Part shown: positions 3,971 through 5,960 of the stretch, piece by piece
Layout: each line of letters starts with the position of its first letter
How positions within the stretch are numbered: position 1 is the first letter of the stretch
NCBI GenBank assembly: GCA_016287555.1
Contig: JAEFAK010000117.1
Span: forward strand, 1-5,960
Origin: Oscillospiraceae bacterium
GTDB taxonomy: Bacteria > Bacillota > Clostridia > Oscillospirales > Oscillospiraceae
Direction: 5' to 3'
Length of the DNA stretch: 5,960 nucleotides
The notes under the pieces: model-generated
What the model was told of the DNA's origin: nothing
Seen by the model: the letters and a program-made list of their open reading frames with translations, nothing else
Database searches by the model: none
Position numbers and translations under genes: made by a program

Positions 3971-5960
3971 GGCGGCTCGTCGTCGGCATGCTCGCCCACG
4001 TCGACTCCGGGAAAACGACGCTGACCGAGGCGCTCTTATACACCGCGGGCGAGATACGCAGGCTCGGCCGCGTCGACCACGCGGACGCTTTTCTCGATAC
4101 AGACGAGATAGAGCGCAGCCGCGGCATAACCGTCTTTGCCAAGCAGGCCGTGCTGCGCCTTCCGGAGGCGGAGCTGACCCTGCTCGATACCCCCGGCCAC
4201 GCCGATCTCGCCTCCGAGACGGAGCGCGCGCTCGACGCGCTCGACTATGCCGTGCTCGTCATAAGCGCGGCGGACGGCGTGCGAGGACATACGGAAACTC
4301 TCTGGCGTCTGCTCAAAAAGCACAGGACGCCGACTTTTATTTTTATCAACAAAATGGACCGCCCGGACGCCGACGCGGCGGGGATGCTCGCGCTCATCCG
4401 CGAGAAGCTGTCCGACTGCTGCGTCGACTTCGGCTCGGCCTCCCTCGCGGACGATCTCGCCATGTGCGACGAGACGCTCATGGAAGACTTCCTGAGCCTC
4501 GGCAGCGTCCCGGACGGGGACGTCGTGACCGCCATAGCCCGGCGGCGCGTCTTCCCGTGCTTTTTCGGCTCGGCGCTGAAGCTGGAGGGCGTCGACGCCC
4601 TTCTCGCGGCGCTTGAAAGATACACTCGCGAGCCGCCCCGCATGGAGAGCTTCGGCGCGCGAGTCTTCAAGATAGGCGAGGATGCGCAGGGCGCGAGGCT
4701 GACCTACCTCGCGCTGACGGGAGGCAGCCTGAAGGTCAAGACGGCGCTCTCCGGCGTCGGGCCTGACGGGGAGGCGTGGACCGAGAAGGCCGACCAGCTC
4801 CGCATCTATTCCGGGACGAAGTTCGCCCTCGCGGACGAGGTCTTCCCCGGGCAGGTCGCCGCCGTCACGGGTCTTACGAGGACGCGCCCCGGCGAGGGGC
4901 TCGGCGTCCAGCCGCCGTCAGACGCTCCGACGCTCGAGCCCGTCATGTCCTGCAGCGTGCTGCTGCCCGACGGAGCAGACCCGCACGCAGTCTTCGCAAA
5001 GCTCCGCCGCCTTGAGGAGGAGGAGCCCATGCTCCGCCTTGCATGGGACGGGGCGGAGATCCGCGTCAGCCTCATGGGGCAGGTCCAGCTCGAGGTCATT
5101 AAGGCGATAGTAAAGCGCCGCTTCGGCCTTGACGTCGATTTCGGGCCCGGCCGCGTCGTATATAAGGAGACGATAGCCCGCGCCGTCGAGGGCGTCGGGC
5201 ACTATGAGCCCCTGCGCCACTACGCCGAGGTGCACCTTCGTATGGAGCCCGGCGAGCGGGGGAGCGGCCTCGTCTTTTCTTCCGACTGCCGCACCGACGA
5301 CCTCGACCTCAACTGGCAGCGGCTCATCCTCACGCACCTTGCCGAGAAGACCCACGTCGGCGTGCTCACGGGCTCGCCGATAACGGATATGAAGATAACG
5401 CTCGTCTCCGGGCGGGCGCACATAAAGCATACCGAGGGCGGCGATTTCCGCCAGGCGACGTACCGCGCCGTCCGGCAGGGCCTGCGCCTCGCGGGCACGG
5501 TCCTGCTCGAGCCGTGGTACGACTTTACGCTGGAGGTCCCGTCCGGCTCCGTCGGCCGCGCCATGAGCGACATCCAGCGCATGTGCGGCCGCTTCGGCGC
5601 GCCGGAGCAGGAGGGGGAGACGGCCGTCCTGCGAGGCAGCGTCCCCGCCTCGACCTCGGGGGACTATCGGCGCGACGTGCTGGCCTATACGGCCGGGCGC
5701 GGGAGCTTTTCCTGCGTCTTCCGAGGATACGAGCCCTGCCACAACGCCGAAGAGGTCGCCGCCGCCTCCGGTTACGATCCCGATTCCGACGTCGAGAACA
5801 CCGCCGACTCCGTCTTCTGCGCCCACGGCGCGGGCACGGTGATCAAGTGGGATCAGGTGCCGCAGTACATGCATCTCGAGCCCTGCCTGAAGAAAGAAAA
5901 GGAGACGCCCGCCGAGGGCGCGCGGCCTCGCTTTCGCAGCCTCGACATCGACGAGCGCGA
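3967..5960 (+). CDS. TetM/EF-G-like translational GTPase with C-terminal extension (3' end outside window)
   Basis: Ribosome-binding GTPase of the EF-G / ribosomal protection protein superfamily. The frame is open from TTG 3967 to the right edge (664 codons, no stop). All G motifs are present: G1 AHVDSGKT (10-17), G2 RGIT (52-55), G3 DTPGH (74-78), G4 NKMD (128-131) and G5 GSA (201-203). Domain II starts at about 228 (ARVFKIGED), domain III includes SLMGQVQLEVI (368-378), domain IV starts at about 397 (VVYKETI) and reaches DFRQA (493-497), and domain V follows from about 514 (LLEPWYDF). Tet(M)-type proteins end near 640 residues, so about 40 visible residues plus an unseen part form an extension. 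The Tet(M) drug-evicting loop Ser-Pro-Val is replaced by I-K-H (486-488), so tetracycline resistance is doubtful. Base composition matches the neighbours, arguing for a resident gene. TTGA overlap with the TIM-barrel stop (3967-3970) implies coupled translation. Similar long Clostridia proteins are often labelled translation factor GTPase; their exact role is unproven. Confidence 0.92.
   Translation, partial: MRRLVVGMLAHVDSGKTTLTEALLYTAGEIRRLGRVDHADAFLDTDEIERSRGITVFAKQAVLRLPEAELTLLDTPGHADLASETERALDALDYAVLVISAADGVRGHTETLWRLLKKHRTPTFIFINKMDRPDADAAGMLALIREKLSDCCVDFGSASLADDLAMCDETLMEDFLSLGSVPDGDVVTAIARRRVFPCFFGSALKLEGVDALLAALERYTREPPRMESFGARVFKIGEDAQGARLTYLALTGGSLKVKTALSGVGPDGEAWTEKADQLRIYSGTKFALADEVFPGQVAAVTGLTRTRPGEGLGVQPPSDAPTLEPVMSCSVLLPDGADPHAVFAKLRRLEEEEPMLRLAWDGAEIRVSLMGQVQLEVIKAIVKRRFGLDVDFGPGRVVYKETIARAVEGVGHYEPLRHYAEVHLRMEPGERGSGLVFSSDCRTDDLDLNWQRLILTHLAEKTHVGVLTGSPITDMKITLVSGRAHIKHTEGGDFRQATYRAVRQGLRLAGTVLLEPWYDFTLEVPSGSVGRAMSDIQRMCGRFGAPEQEGETAVLRGSVPASTSGDYRRDVLAYTAGRGSFSCVFRGYEPCHNAEEVAAASGYDPDSDVENTADSVFCAHGAGTVIKWDQVPQYMHLEPCLKKEKETPAEGARPRFRSLDIDER

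Noticed and set aside
3888..4616. Plus-strand frame of 242 codons spanning the TIM-barrel/GTPase junction
   Set aside because: The product is Arg/Ala/Pro-rich low-complexity sequence typical of a wrong frame in GC-rich DNA, and it overlaps two well-supported genes.
4918..5874. Open minus-strand frame of 318 codons opposite the GTPase
   Set aside because: The plus strand encodes a continuous, motif-rich GTPase here; the minus frame shows no recognisable domain or ribosome site.
3967..5960. Acquired tetracycline resistance gene of the tet(M)/tet(W) type
   Set aside because: Base composition and gene packing match the neighbours, the resistance loop is replaced, the protein is longer than the resistance family, and no mobile-element sequence is present.

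Overview
This 5,960-base window is GC-rich bacterial DNA, densely coding, with every supported gene on the + strand. The gene families suggest an anaerobic, GC-rich member of the Clostridia: an acetate/acetoacetate-type CoA-transferase, a DUF4177-like small protein and a long TetM-like translation GTPase. This placement is inference from family content; there is no rRNA or other phylogenetic marker.

Region 1 (1-2706) looks like a short-chain acid module. The 3' part of a CoA-transferase subunit A gene enters from the left edge. The complete subunit B gene follows after 3 bases. After a 66-78 base gap holding a very strong GC hairpin comes a sodium:solute symporter (SSS family). The order (subunit A, subunit B, carboxylate transporter) resembles E. 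coli atoD-atoA-atoE, with an SSS transporter in place of AtoE. The simplest model is that the symporter moves an organic acid that the transferase converts to or from its CoA thioester. A textbook intrinsic terminator at 2664-2706 closes the unit.

Region 2 (2714-5960) begins with a consensus-like vegetative promoter (TTGAAA, 17-base spacer, TATAAT) just after that terminator. It appears to drive three tightly packed genes: a 66-residue DUF4177-like protein, a 320-residue AP-endonuclease/sugar-isomerase-type TIM-barrel protein, and a large TetM/EF-G-like translational GTPase. The GTPase starts at TTG 3967, overlaps the preceding stop codon by 4 bases, and is still open at the right edge after 664 codons.

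The GTPase resembles ribosomal protection proteins in domain order. However, the domain IV loop that evicts tetracycline in Tet(M) is replaced, and the protein extends beyond the normal length of that family. I read it as a chromosomal EF-G/TetM paralogue with a C-terminal extension, not an acquired resistance gene.

No RNA genes, insertion sequences, CRISPR arrays or phage genes were seen. No stretch longer than 300 bases lacks a gene; the two longest gaps (1091-1168 and 2654-2787) hold the hairpin, terminator, promoter and leader described below.
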